A DNA stretch of 64,000 nucleotides, from NCBI RefSeq assembly GCF_003201935.1, contig NZ_QJJL01000002.1, positions 186,001-250,000 on the forward strand, written 5' to 3'. This document shows positions 46,457-54,962 of this stretch, one piece after another. Within the stretch, counting starts at the first letter, position 1, and each line of letters starts with the position of its first letter. The translations under genes and the position numbers were made by a program. Source of the DNA: Loktanella sp. PT4BL (GTDB lineage: Bacteria; Pseudomonadota; Alphaproteobacteria; Rhodobacterales; Rhodobacteraceae). The notes beneath the pieces are model-generated. The model saw nothing but the letters and a program-made list of their open reading frames with translations, was not told where the DNA came from and made no database searches.

Positions 46457-47239
46457 TTACTCGGCTGTCGCGGCTTCGGCGGCTGCGTCTTCAGCAACCA
46501 CTTCCTCAACCAGCTCTTCCAGCTCGCCCATATCAACGCCTGCGGCGCCCATCTGTGCGGTCATACCGTCAAGTGCCGCGCGAGCAGCCAGATCGGTGTA
46601 GAGTGCGATGGCGCGTGCCGCGTCGTCGTTGCCGGGGATAACGTAGTCAACACCAGCAGGCGAACAGTTGGTGTCAACGACAGCAACAACCGGGATGCCC
46701 AGCTTGTTGGCTTCGGCGATGGCCAGATCTTCTTTGTTCACGTCAATGACGAACAACAGGTCAGGAATGCCGCCCATTTCGCGGATACCGCCCAGCGACG
46801 CCTGCAGTTTGCCCTGCTCACGCTCCATGCCAAGACGCTCTTTCTTGGTCAGACCGGCAAAGCCGTTTGCGGAAGCTTCGTCGATCGCTTTCAGACGGTT
46901 GATGGACTGCGAAACTGTCTGCCAGTTTGTCAACGTGCCACCCAACCAGCGGTGGTTCATGTAGAACTGTGCGGATTTCTCTGCGGCTTCCATGATCGGC
47001 TTTGCTGCCTGACGCTTGGTGCCGACGAACAGAACGCGGCCGCCTTTGGCGACAGTGTCACGGATGACTTGCAGCGCCTGGTCCAGCATTGGAACAGTCT
47101 GTGTCAGGTCCATAATGTGGATGCCGTTGCGCGAACCGTAGATGTACTGATCCATCTTGGGGTTCCAGCGGGCGGTCTGGTGACCAAAGTGTACGCCTGC
47201 TTCAAGCAGCTGACGCATGGAGAACTCGGGAAGAGCCAT
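46457..47239 (-). CDS. rpsB: Ribosomal protein S2
   Basis: A 260-residue small-subunit protein with the conserved start [43 protein letters not shown], and the S2 signature near [28 protein letters not shown]. It has an acidic alanine-rich C-terminal tail. AAAGGAAAA precedes the ATG at 47239. A structured leader and a near-consensus promoter lie upstream. It is followed after 73 bases by tsf. Confidence 0.97.
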   Translation of the reverse strand: MALPEFSMRQLLEAGVHFGHQTARWNPKMDQYIYGSRNGIHIMDLTQTVPMLDQALQVIRDTVAKGGRVLFVGTKRQAAKPIMEAAEKSAQFYMNHRWLGGTLTNWQTVSQSINRLKAIDEASANGFAGLTKKERLGMEREQGKLQASLGGIREMGGIPDLLFVIDVNKEDLAIAEANKLGIPVVAVVDTNCSPAGVDYVIPGNDDAARAIALYTDLAARAALDGMTAQMGAAGVDMGELEELVEEVVAEDAAAEAATAE

Positions 47240-47270
47240 GTCGTTTTCCTTTTCCGGTTTCAAGCCTCAG

Positions 47271-47337
47271 CGGGGGATCAGCGTTGTGCCAACCGGTGGA
47301 TCCTTTGGGATGTCTCCCCATCGGACCCGCCCCCGCC
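47271..47337 (-). promoter_or_regulatory. Structured 5' leader of rpsB (candidate S2 autoregulatory element)
   Basis: In the transcribed leader, GCGGGGG (47331-47337 on the minus strand) can pair with CCCCCGC (47277-47271). This encloses a second stem of GGGTCC (47329-47324) with GGATCC (47304-47299) and an apical GATG/CATC hairpin. Leaders of rpsB are targets of S2 feedback in several bacteria; this one is inferred to act similarly. Confidence 0.4.
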
Positions 47338-47356
47338 TGCGGGATTAAGTGAGCGC

Positions 47357-47385
47357 GCTATAGCGGGGGTAGATGCGCTGCGCAA
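47357..47385 (-). promoter_or_regulatory. Promoter of rpsB-tsf
   Basis: The minus strand reads TTGCGC (47385-47380), a 17-base spacer, then TATAGC (47362-47357), a strong match to vegetative alphaproteobacterial promoters. It lies about 120 bases upstream of the rpsB ATG, leaving room for the structured leader. Confidence 0.65.
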
Positions 47386-47395
47386 GCCTTAGGAT

Positions 47396-47421
47396 GCCTC
47401 CGGCGGGCGTTTTTAAGGGCA
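47396..47421 (+). repeat. Degenerate copy of the intergenic GCCTCCGG element
   Basis: GCCTCCGGCGGGCG followed by TTTTTAAGGGCA resembles the two closer copies at 56824 and 60901 but differs through the right half. It lies between the HupE/UreJ gene and rpsB. In plus orientation it has a short stem-T-tract form, although both flanking genes read on the minus strand. Confidence 0.35.
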
Positions 47422-47441
47422 AGATGCGATGCAGACCCGCA

Positions 47442-48860
47442 TTATATGCCCGTGAGCGTGCCGTATGATCGCGCAATGAACCAGTAAAGGCCAATCGCGG
47501 CGATCACGACCGAGGCCGGAACAGCCACAAAAAGGCGGTAGGCGTCGATCCGGTCACGCAGCACAATCGAGATACTGCAAAGCACCGCCATTGCGACAAA
47601 TGTAACAGCGAAAAGCAGCGCAGGCGTATCGAGGATCAGAAGCGGAGATGCCAGCACCGCAGGAACCTGCGCACTGTCGAAGACGATCAGGACCACGCCG
47701 ATCACGGCAAGGAAGCCGTAAAGCGCCAACCCGCGACCGATTTCATTCGCGCCACGATCAATGCGCAATGCCTGCCAGACAAAAAAGAACATCGCCGCGA
47801 TGACGGCAAGCTGTCCCACTTCGACGCCCACGTTAAAGCCGATCAAGGCCGCAACAAAGGTTTCTTCCGGCAGACCGAATTCCGCCAGCACCGATGCAAA
47901 GCCAAGCCCGTGCAACAGTCCGAAAATGAAGATCACGAAAGGCCGCCATGGGCTGATGCCCTTGGTGAATATGTTCTCAATGGCGACATAGGCGATAGAC
48001 AGCGCAATCAGCGGCTCGACGATATCAATAAAGGCAATACCAAAGGCACCTTGGGTGAAATCATCAACAAAATCGGTATAGCCAAGGGCTGCTGCCGCCA
48101 GTGTGATCGTGTGTGCCAGCGTAAAGAGCGACACCTGCAACAAAAGCGGCCGGAACCGTGCCGCCAGAAAGAACAGCCCCAATACAAAAAGGATGTGATC
48201 CAGACCCTTGGGAACGATATGGTCGAACCCGACAGGGATATAATTGGCAAAGGTGACCCACCATGTTGTCTGTCCGCCACCCGCAAGCGAGATCTGATCC
48301 GACAGCGCACCACCGGCCAGATAGCCGTCGTAAGGCAGAGGCACATCCATTTGGCGCAAAACCAGTACGCCAAATTCGGGCGCCCACCCCATTTGCACGG
48401 TTTCCGCCCCTTCCGGCAGGGTGGCGCTGAATTCAAAGACGGAAAAGCGCACGACCTCGACATTGCCCACCGGTTCCACCGCGACTGATCCGAAGATCGG
48501 CACCAAGGGCGTGCCATCTGCCGTCAGGGTGATCCCTTGGGCCATCTGCGGCCAGAAGGCCTCGAACTGCGCGGCAAGCTCGGCTGCCGGAAGCGCGCGC
48601 AAGTTATCATAAATCTCGGCGCGGTCGCTTTCATTTATGTCCTCTGTTTCGGACAGGTTTACACCGGCGATGAAGCTTTCGATGTTCGCGCGGATTTCGA
48701 AACGCAACTCGCCATCGACAGCGCGCATATCGGCGATCGCAGGGATCACCTCATGGGCCTGCGCAGTTGACAGTGTCGTGAACCAAATGAGGACAGCGCT
48801 TGACAACAACCGCAGAAAGGCCACCCTCACGCGAGTAAAAGGGGAAATATCCATGCGCAT
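47442..48860 (-). CDS. HupE/UreJ-family membrane protein with periplasmic N-terminal domain
   Basis: About 472 residues from the ATG at 48860, chosen for AAGG five bases upstream; starts at 48854 and 48881 are possible. A signal-type segment ends in STAQA before HEVIPAIADM. An extracytoplasmic domain (about residues 35-215) follows, then a HupE/UreJ-type membrane domain of about 7-8 helices beginning IPVGFDHIVPKGLDHILFVLGLFF, with conserved His and Asp that suggest nickel or cobalt handling. Its 5' end overlaps the 5' end of the divergent DUF4198 gene. Substrate is inference from family. Confidence 0.78.
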   Translation of the reverse strand: MRMDISPFTRVRVAFLRLLSSAVLIWFTTLSTAQAHEVIPAIADMRAVDGELRFEIRANIESFIAGVNLSETEDINESDRAEIYDNLRALPAAELAAQFEAFWPQMAQGITLTADGTPLVPIFGSVAVEPVGNVEVVRFSVFEFSATLPEGAETVQMGWAPEFGVLVLRQMDVPLPYDGYLAGGALSDQISLAGGGQTTWWVTFANYIPVGFDHIVPKGLDHILFVLGLFFLAARFRPLLLQVSLFTLAHTITLAAAALGYTDFVDDFTQGAFGIAFIDIVEPLIALSIAYVAIENIFTKGISPWRPFVIFIFGLLHGLGFASVLAEFGLPEETFVAALIGFNVGVEVGQLAVIAAMFFFVWQALRIDRGANEIGRGLALYGFLAVIGVVLIVFDSAQVPAVLASPLLILDTPALLFAVTFVAMAVLCSISIVLRDRIDAYRLFVAVPASVVIAAIGLYWFIARSYGTLTGI

Positions 48861-49653
48861 TCTTGCCTTCGCTTTCATCATGTTTGCAGTACCTGCAGCG
48901 GCCCACGAGTTCTGGATTGAACCAACCGACTATCAAGTGGAGGCCGACGGTAGTCTTGAGGCAAATATTGTCAATGGGGAAGAGTTTGCAGGCGTTAAAC
49001 TGGCCTATCTTCCGCAGCGCTTTGTGAATTTCGTTCTTTTCGCCGCAGACAGCTCGGCCCGCGTGACCGGTCGTACCGGTGACACTCCCGCCTTGCAGCA
49101 GGATCCTGTGGCAGAGGGGCTGAACATCGCGGCCTATCAGGCGAACAATGCAACGGTGGATTACGAGAACTGGGAAAAGTTCCAACGTTTCGTGGATCAC
49201 AAGGACTTTGGCGATGTGCTGTCCCAGCATGAGGCGCGTGGCCTGCCGCTCGAGAATTTCACGGAGGTCTATTCCCGTCATGCCAAGACCCTTTTCGGTG
49301 TCGGCAATAGCGAAGGTGCGGATCGCCGCGTTGGACTGGAGACCGAGATCGTGGCCCTGACAAATCCTTACACAGATGATCTGAGCGAGGGATTTCAGGT
49401 GCAGGTCTATTACCGCAATGATCTGCGCGCCAACACGCAGGTAGAGGTCTTTGAGAAAGCCGCTGATTCACGGGTTTCAATCTCGCTTTACCAAACCGAT
49501 GAGAACGGGATTGCCACTTTCCCCGTGCGCCCGGGCTACAGTTACATGGTTGACGCAGTTGTGCTGCGCGCACCCAGTGAACGCCTTGCGGAACAATCCG
49601 GTGCGGTCTGGGAAACGCTCTGGGCAAACCTGACGTTTGCTGTCCCGCAGTAG
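48853..49653 (+). CDS. DUF4198-family secreted protein
   Basis: A 266-residue protein with signal peptide MRILAFAFIMFAVPAAA and mature start HEFWIEP, the usual beginning of DUF4198 proteins, which occur with cobalt/nickel uptake genes. The C-terminal part (ADSRVSISLYQTDENGIATFPVRPGYSYMV) has the Ig-like strand pattern of the family. AAGGGGAAAT precedes the ATG. The start overlaps the divergent HupE/UreJ start region, so the pair probably has a shared metal-related function; the exact role is unknown. Confidence 0.8.
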   Translation: MRILAFAFIMFAVPAAAHEFWIEPTDYQVEADGSLEANIVNGEEFAGVKLAYLPQRFVNFVLFAADSSARVTGRTGDTPALQQDPVAEGLNIAAYQANNATVDYENWEKFQRFVDHKDFGDVLSQHEARGLPLENFTEVYSRHAKTLFGVGNSEGADRRVGLETEIVALTNPYTDDLSEGFQVQVYYRNDLRANTQVEVFEKAADSRVSISLYQTDENGIATFPVRPGYSYMVDAVVLRAPSERLAEQSGAVWETLWANLTFAVPQ

Positions 49654-49691
49654 GGCTTGCTCTGGGCGCGGCTCTCGGTCAGAAGACCGGT

Positions 49692-50585
49692 ATGACCAAG
49701 ACATCTGATATTTTATGCATAGGGTCCGTCCTGTGGGACGTGATCGGGCGCGCTGCCAGCCACATGCGCGTGGGCTCTGATGTGCCGGGCCGGATCACCC
49801 GCCTGCCCGGCGGTGTGGCCATGAATATCGCGATGACCCTGCGCCGCTTTGATATGACGCCCGCCCTGCTGACCACTGTTGGCCGCGATGCGGAGGGCGA
49901 GGAACTGATGGGCGAGGCGAACCGCATGGGGATGATCTGCGATTATGTGTATCGCTCGGAAGATCTTCCCACGGATGTCTATATGGCAATCGAGGGGGCC
50001 AACGGGCTGGTCGCGGCCATTGCCGACGCGCATTCGCTCGAAGCCGCTGGCGAAAAAATCCTGCGACCGATGGCCGATGGCCGCTTGGGATCGGCTGAAA
50101 CCCCTTTCGCGGGGATTGTTGCCCTTGATGGCAACCTGACCGAAGAGTTGTTGCAGATCATTGCAATCTCACCGCTTTTTACCGCCTCTGATTTGCGTGT
50201 CGCGCCTGCATCCCCCGGCAAGGCCGAGCGGCTTTTGGCGCTTGTCGGTCATCCCTCAGCGACGCTTTATGTGAACCTTGAAGAGGCGGGGCTGCTCTGC
50301 CAGACCGCATTCGAGACATCCGCTGATGCCGCCGCAGCCTTGATCAAACGTGGCGCCCACCGTGTTCTGGTGACCGATGGTGGCAAGTCCGCATCCGAAG
50401 GCACCGCAGGCGATATCATCACGCAAACTCCGCCCGCCGTCATGGTCACGCGCGTGACCGGCGCAGGCGATACCTTTATGGCCGCGCATATCGCGTCAGA
50501 GGCGCAAGGCATGGACCGTGCAGCCTCCCTCACCCGCGCCTTGAACGCCGCCGCCACCTATGTTTCCGGAGAAACACCCCTATGA
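49692..50585 (+). CDS. psuK: Pseudouridine kinase (PfkB family)
   Basis: A 297-residue PfkB-type kinase. It has LCIGSVLWDVIGRA near the start, PGGVAMNIAMTLRRF (signature 1) and VTGAGDTFMAAHIA (signature 2) with the catalytic Asp near residue 260. Alone it would be an unspecified sugar kinase. The 4-base overlap with psuG, which cleaves pseudouridine 5'-phosphate, makes pseudouridine the probable substrate. The ribosome-binding site is weak. Confidence 0.85.
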   Translation: MTKTSDILCIGSVLWDVIGRAASHMRVGSDVPGRITRLPGGVAMNIAMTLRRFDMTPALLTTVGRDAEGEELMGEANRMGMICDYVYRSEDLPTDVYMAIEGANGLVAAIADAHSLEAAGEKILRPMADGRLGSAETPFAGIVALDGNLTEELLQIIAISPLFTASDLRVAPASPGKAERLLALVGHPSATLYVNLEEAGLLCQTAFETSADAAAALIKRGAHRVLVTDGGKSASEGTAGDIITQTPPAVMVTRVTGAGDTFMAAHIASEAQGMDRAASLTRALNAAATYVSGETPL

Positions 50586-51487
50586 TCCCGATCCACTACA
50601 GCACCGAAGTCGCCGCGGCCCGCACCGCCGGCACAGCCATTGTGGCCTTGGAAAGCACCATCATCACCCACGGTATGCCTTTCCCGCAAAATGTGGAAAC
50701 CGCACGGCTGGTTGAAGACGACGTGCGCGCCGCCGGTGCGGTACCTGCGACAATCGCCGTGCTGGACGGCAAGCTGCACGTAGGGCTGGAGCCCGAGACG
50801 CTCGAAGCATTGGGGCAGGCCCGGGATGTTGCCAAACTGTCGCGTGCCGACATGGCGGCCTGCATCGCAACGGGTGGGACAGGAGCAACGACAGTTGCCG
50901 CAACCATGATTGCCGCACATCTGGCAGGTATCCATGTCTTTGCGACAGGCGGGATTGGCGGCGTGCATCGCGGGGCGGAACTGAGTTTTGATATCTCTGC
51001 TGATCTGCACGAATTGGCGCAAACCCCTGTCACAGTTGTCGGTGCGGGCGCCAAGGCCATTCTTGATCTGCCGAAAACATTCGAAGTGCTGGAAACACTG
51101 GGTGTTCCTGTGATTGCCTACGGGCAAGACCGCTTGCCCGCTTTCTGGTCTGCCAGCTCTGATCTGCCTGCCCCTTTGCGGATGGATACGCCCGAAGACA
51201 TCGCCACGTCCCAGCAAACCCGCACCGCAATGGGCCTGCAGGGTGGACAGCTGGTGGCCAATCCGATCCCGAAAGCAGATGAAATTCCCGCCGAGGTGCT
51301 GCATCCGATCATCACGCAGGCCCTGCAAGAGGCCGAGGCACGAGGGATCACCGCCAAAGCCGTCACACCCTTCCTGCTGGGACGTATCTTTGAATTGACC
51401 GAAGGCCGTTCGTTGACTGCAAATATTGCACTTGTGCGGAACAATGCGCGGTTAGCTGCACAAATTGCCATCGCAATGACGAAATAG
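50582..51487 (+). CDS. psuG: Pseudouridine-5'-phosphate glycosidase
   Basis: A 301-residue enzyme splitting pseudouridine 5'-phosphate to uracil and ribose 5-phosphate. Family segments: VALESTIITHGMPFPQN near the start, a central TVVGAGAKAILDLPKTFEVLETLGVPV with the catalytic Lys, and GGQLVANPIP. Length is typical. It overlaps psuK by ATGA, forming the standard two-gene pseudouridine-salvage unit. Confidence 0.95.
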   Translation: MIPIHYSTEVAAARTAGTAIVALESTIITHGMPFPQNVETARLVEDDVRAAGAVPATIAVLDGKLHVGLEPETLEALGQARDVAKLSRADMAACIATGGTGATTVAATMIAAHLAGIHVFATGGIGGVHRGAELSFDISADLHELAQTPVTVVGAGAKAILDLPKTFEVLETLGVPVIAYGQDRLPAFWSASSDLPAPLRMDTPEDIATSQQTRTAMGLQGGQLVANPIPKADEIPAEVLHPIITQALQEAEARGITAKAVTPFLLGRIFELTEGRSLTANIALVRNNARLAAQIAIAMTK

Positions 51488-51567
51488 CGCCAGCACGGTC
51501 CGATGACTGCTTGCTGCAAGGCCGCGCAACACCTAAGTGTTCGGCAAGAGAGTCCGAGACCATCAAA

Positions 51568-52293
51568 ATGATCGACCCACAATCAGACGACAAGCGGCGC
51601 CACAAGCCGGGCATCATTGCCAGATTGCGCAGTAATTTTCTGGCGGGTCTGATCATTGTGGCCCCTATCGGGTTGACCATCTGGCTGATCTGGACGGCTG
51701 TCGGCTGGGTCGATAGCTGGGTCTGGCCCTTTATCCCGCAAGCCTATCAGCCCACCGCGCTTTTGAATGGCCTCTTGGGGCTGGAAGGCGAAGACCAGAT
51801 CGAGGTCAACGTCCGCGGTGTTGGCGTTGTGATCTTCCTGATCTTTACCATCATCGTCGGTTGGGTCGGCAAGGGGCTGATCGGGCGTTCGTTTCTTGGT
51901 ATCGGGGAACGCTTTGTCGACCGGATGCCGGTTGTCCGGTCCATCTACAACGCGGTCAAACAGATTGCGGAAACGGTCTTTTCGCAGCGCGAGACATCAT
52001 TCGACAAGGCCTGTCTCGTCGAATATCCGCGCAAGGGCATCTGGGCGATTGCCTTTATCTCGATCAATGCCAAGGGCGAGATTGATACCAAACTGAATGA
52101 TGGTGAGCCGTTCGTCACGGTCTTCCTGCCGACCACACCGAACCCCACTTCAGGGTTCCTGCTGTTCCTGCCCAAACGCGACATCAAGGAGCTGGACATG
52201 ACGGTCGAGGACGCAGCCAAGCTCGTGATTTCGGCTGGACTTGTTTATCCAAACGACAAAACCGCTCTGCCCGTCACGAACCCAGCTGCGTAA
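51568..52293 (+). CDS. DUF502 membrane protein
   Basis: A 241-residue inner-membrane protein with hydrophobic segments at about residues 22-44 and 78-100 and a conserved soluble region (RMPVVRSIYNAVKQIAETV, then VFLPTTPNPTSGFLLFLPK). This matches DUF502, a family with no established bacterial function. The start at 51568 gives the usual family N-terminus. It lies 80 bases after psuG and 3 bases before the exporter gene. Confidence 0.88.
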   Translation: MIDPQSDDKRRHKPGIIARLRSNFLAGLIIVAPIGLTIWLIWTAVGWVDSWVWPFIPQAYQPTALLNGLLGLEGEDQIEVNVRGVGVVIFLIFTIIVGWVGKGLIGRSFLGIGERFVDRMPVVRSIYNAVKQIAETVFSQRETSFDKACLVEYPRKGIWAIAFISINAKGEIDTKLNDGEPFVTVFLPTTPNPTSGFLLFLPKRDIKELDMTVEDAAKLVISAGLVYPNDKTALPVTNPAA

Positions 52294-52296
52294 CAC

Positions 52297-52899
52297 ATGA
52301 TCGCGGCTGCGCTGACCGGTTTTGCGACGGCATTTGCCTTGATCCTTGCGATCGGGGCACAAAACGCCTTTGTCTTGCGGCAGGGCCTGTTGCGGGCGCA
52401 TGTCTTCTGGCTTTGCCTGCTTTGCGCGGCCTCTGATGCGATCCTGATCACGGCAGGTGTGCTTGGTTTCGGGTATATCGTCACGCTTTATCCGATGCTG
52501 CCACAGATCATGGCCTGGGGCGGTGCCGCGTTTCTTGCGGTTTACGGAGCGTTGCGCCTGTGGGCGGCGTGGCAAGGCGCATATACGTTGCAACTGGCCG
52601 GCAAAAGCGCAGGTCTTTGGGCCACACTGGCAACTGGTGCTGCCTTTACGTGGCTGAACCCGCATGTCTATCTTGATACGCTTGGTCTTGTGGGTGCGAT
52701 ATCCACGCAGTTTATTGATCCGATCGAAAAGACAGCTTTCGGGATCGGGGCGGTCACTTCGTCGTTCGTTTTCTTCTTCAGCCTTGGTTATGGCGCGCGC
52801 CTACTGGCCCCTGTCATGCAATCCGCAAGGGCATGGCGGATACTTGATATCCTGATCGGGGTCGTGATGTGGGCGCTGGCAGTCAAACTTCTCAGTTGA
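52297..52899 (+). CDS. LysE/ArgO-family amino-acid exporter
   Basis: A 200-residue inner-membrane protein of six hydrophobic segments. It has the family start FATAFALILAIGAQNAFVLRQGLLR, SDAILITAGVLGFG and WLNPHVYLDTLGLVG, typical of the LysE/ArgO (YggA) group that exports basic amino acids. Substrate specificity is inference. It is 3 bases from DUF502, and its 3' end overlaps the patatin gene by 8 bases on the opposite strand. Confidence 0.9.
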   Translation: MIAAALTGFATAFALILAIGAQNAFVLRQGLLRAHVFWLCLLCAASDAILITAGVLGFGYIVTLYPMLPQIMAWGGAAFLAVYGALRLWAAWQGAYTLQLAGKSAGLWATLATGAAFTWLNPHVYLDTLGLVGAISTQFIDPIEKTAFGIGAVTSSFVFFFSLGYGARLLAPVMQSARAWRILDILIGVVMWALAVKLLS

Positions 52900-53923
52900 A
52901 CATCTCGGTCAGATTGACCGAACTGCGTTTGCCGATGTCCTGCTTGTGCTGCGCAAGGAATGCATCCGCCGCCGCTTCGCCCGCTTCTTTCAGGCGCGCT
53001 AGGATCACGGGTGTCGGGATGGTTTTGGTGGCGACATTCAGCCCGTTCATCAGCGCGTCATCCGCGATCATATGCACCAGCACGTCCTTCATTGTCCCGC
53101 GTTTGATCGACCCGTCGGCCAGCAGGCGTTTGACGAAATCAATGGCGCGCAATTCCCGCAATAATGAGCTGTTGAAGCTGATTTCATTGACGCGGTTTTC
53201 GATGGACTGGCTGTCCATCGGCAGCTCTTCTCGGTAGAGCGGATTGATATTCACAATCAGAATATCGTCCGGCAAGTCACTGGCAAACAATGGAAAAAGC
53301 GCGGGATTGCCTGTATAGCCACCATCCCAGAACGCCTCGACCGTGCCGGTCTGCGGGTCCTCGAATTCCACGGCCTGAAACAGGCTGGGCAAACAGGCAG
53401 AGGCCATGATGACTTCGGGCATGATTTCGTCACCTGTGAACACGCGGATCTTGCCCGAGCGCACGTTCGTGGCACAGATGTGCAATGCGGGGCCGGTGCC
53501 GGCGCAGACCGCATCGTAGTGGAATTTCTTCACGATCTTGGCCAGAGGGTTCTGCATGGCGGGGCCGTAGACATAAGGTGAAAACATCCGCGTGGTCATG
53601 TCAAAAGCCGTATAGGCAGGCGAATACTTCAGTGCCTTGGCCCAGAGTTCGGCCGTAGGCGATGCAGCCCCGATCCACGGGGTAAATTGCGGATCAGTGA
53701 CCGCGCCGATCTGTTTCCAAAGCCAATCAAGGTTCTCCAACGCGCCCGCACGCCCGTTCTCGACCCAGCCGGATTTGAGCGCCGCTGCATTCAGCGCCCC
53801 GGCCGATGTGCCGGAAATGGCGGCAATTTCGATATCTTCGTCCTGCAACAACCGGTTGAGAACACCCCAGGTGAAGGCGCCATGCGCGCCCCCGCCCTGG
53901 AGTGCCAGATTGATCCGCTTCAC
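52892..53923 (-). CDS. Patatin-like phospholipase
   Basis: A 343-residue serine hydrolase-like protein. It has a glycine-rich oxyanion segment LALQGGGAHGAF, the nucleophile elbow GTSAG (Ser near residue 41) and the catalytic Asp in WDGGYTGNP, forming the Ser-Asp dyad of patatins. I start it at GTG 53923 because the codon overlaps the bdhA stop (GTGA) and the glycine motif begins at once; upstream codons lie within bdhA out of phase. Next to bdhA it could act on granule or membrane lipids; this is inference. Confidence 0.88.
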   Translation of the reverse strand: MKRINLALQGGGAHGAFTWGVLNRLLQDEDIEIAAISGTSAGALNAAALKSGWVENGRAGALENLDWLWKQIGAVTDPQFTPWIGAASPTAELWAKALKYSPAYTAFDMTTRMFSPYVYGPAMQNPLAKIVKKFHYDAVCAGTGPALHICATNVRSGKIRVFTGDEIMPEVIMASACLPSLFQAVEFEDPQTGTVEAFWDGGYTGNPALFPLFASDLPDDILIVNINPLYREELPMDSQSIENRVNEISFNSSLLRELRAIDFVKRLLADGSIKRGTMKDVLVHMIADDALMNGLNVATKTIPTPVILARLKEAGEAAADAFLAQHKQDIGKRSSVNLTEMFN

Positions 53924-54693
53924 AGGGCCGTCCAGCCGCCATCCACGCTGATGGTGGTGCCGGTGATCTGTGCTGCCGCATCCGAGCACAAGAAAACCGC
54001 TGTGCCGCCCAACTGTTCGGTGGTCGCGAATTCCTTGGAGGGCTGACGTTCCAGCATGACGTTCTTGATCACGTCCTCGCGGGACATGTTGTATTCCTTC
54101 ATCGTGTCGGGGATCTGTGCCTCGACAAGCGGTGTCAGCACATAGCCCGGACAGATCGCGTTGCAGGTGATCGGATCGCGCGCTGTTTCCAGACCGATGG
54201 TCTTGGTGAACCCTACGATGCCGTGCTTTGCGGCGACATAGGCGGATTTATAGGGTGACGCCGTCAAACCATGCGCCGAGGCGATGTTGATGATCCGGCC
54301 ATAGCCGCGTTCGCGCATCCCCGTTACGGCGGCAGCGGTCGTGTGGAATGCCGATGTCAGGTTGATCGCAATAATCGCATCCCATTTGGCAGTGGGAAAA
54401 TCCTGCACCGGTGCAACGTGCTGGATACCGGCATTATTGACCAGAATATCGCATCCGCCAGCCGCCACGATCAGGCGGCGGCAATCCTCGCCTTTGGACA
54501 TATCGGCCTGCACATATTTGGCCTCAACCCCTGTCACATCCGCGATTTCAGCGGCAAGCGCGTGATCCTCTTCCGTGTCGGTGAAAGAGTTCAAGACGAC
54601 ATTCGCCCCCGCCTTGGCCAATTCGCGCGCGATTCCAAGGCCGATGCCCGAGTTCGATCCGGTAATAACGGCGGTTTTTCCTGTCAGGGACAT
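53920..54693 (-). CDS. bdhA: 3-hydroxybutyrate dehydrogenase
   Basis: A 257-residue short-chain dehydrogenase interconverting 3-hydroxybutyrate and acetoacetate. It has the cofactor motif TGSNSGIGLGIA, NNAGIQHVAPVQDFP, the catalytic Ser and YVAAK (SAYVAAKHGIVG), and the bdh-specific C-terminal ISVDGGWTAL. It is probably used for poly-3-hydroxybutyrate turnover. The stop overlaps the patatin start. A small-RNA-like unit lies 80-190 bases upstream on the same strand. Confidence 0.93.
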   Translation of the reverse strand: MSLTGKTAVITGSNSGIGLGIARELAKAGANVVLNSFTDTEEDHALAAEIADVTGVEAKYVQADMSKGEDCRRLIVAAGGCDILVNNAGIQHVAPVQDFPTAKWDAIIAINLTSAFHTTAAAVTGMRERGYGRIINIASAHGLTASPYKSAYVAAKHGIVGFTKTIGLETARDPITCNAICPGYVLTPLVEAQIPDTMKEYNMSREDVIKNVMLERQPSKEFATTEQLGGTAVFLCSDAAAQITGTTISVDGGWTAL

Positions 54694-54774
54694 AGTTTGG
54701 CTCCGATTCTGCTGCGTTGCGACTCACCTTATATGCTGCAACTGCGAAAGCCACGATACGGTTGCGTGAGCCAT

Positions 54775-54802
54775 AAAAAAAACGCCCGCACAAGGCGGGC
54801 GT
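54775..54802 (-). terminator. Strong intrinsic terminator of the candidate small RNA
   Basis: Minus-strand arms ACGCCCGC and GCGGGCGT (54802-54795 and 54789-54782) form a perfect 8-bp stem with a 5-base loop, followed by seven T residues (54781-54775). No minus-strand protein gene lies directly upstream of it, so it must end a short transcript. Confidence 0.85.
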
Positions 54803-54851
54803 AAAGTTATTGAGGCAGGTTTCATACAGGCAAGAAACCTATCGAGCAGTG
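54775..54851 (-). ncRNA. Candidate small RNA or bdhA attenuator, about 77 nt
   Basis: Downstream of a near-consensus promoter (54857-54885) the minus strand carries a 7-bp hairpin of AGGTTTC (54840-54834) and GAAACCT (54823-54817) with a 10-base loop, a short single-stranded stretch, and a terminator. The predicted RNA starts near 54851 and ends in the U tract at 54775-54781. It contains no plausible peptide frame. It may be a trans-acting sRNA or a terminated leader of bdhA, which begins 82 bases further on. I match it to no known family. Confidence 0.6.
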
Positions 54852-54856
54852 CCCTC

Positions 54857-54885
54857 TTTATAAGCAATCCCTTGCCCGCCTCCAA
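54857..54885 (-). promoter_or_regulatory. Promoter of the candidate small RNA
   Basis: The minus strand reads TTGGAG (54885-54880), a 17-base spacer, then TATAAA (54862-54857). The predicted start site is near 54851. Confidence 0.6.
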
Positions 54886-54962
54886 GCTAAAAGTTTGAAA
54901 AGGTTGGTAACCCTCTCTACGATCCGGTGATAAGAGCAAATGAGGCCGCAGGGAGCACCAAA

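Noticed and set aside
48637..48852. N-terminal extension of the DUF4198 gene
   Set aside because: The frame is open upstream, but it overlaps the HupE/UreJ gene and would bury an obvious signal peptide that begins at 48853.
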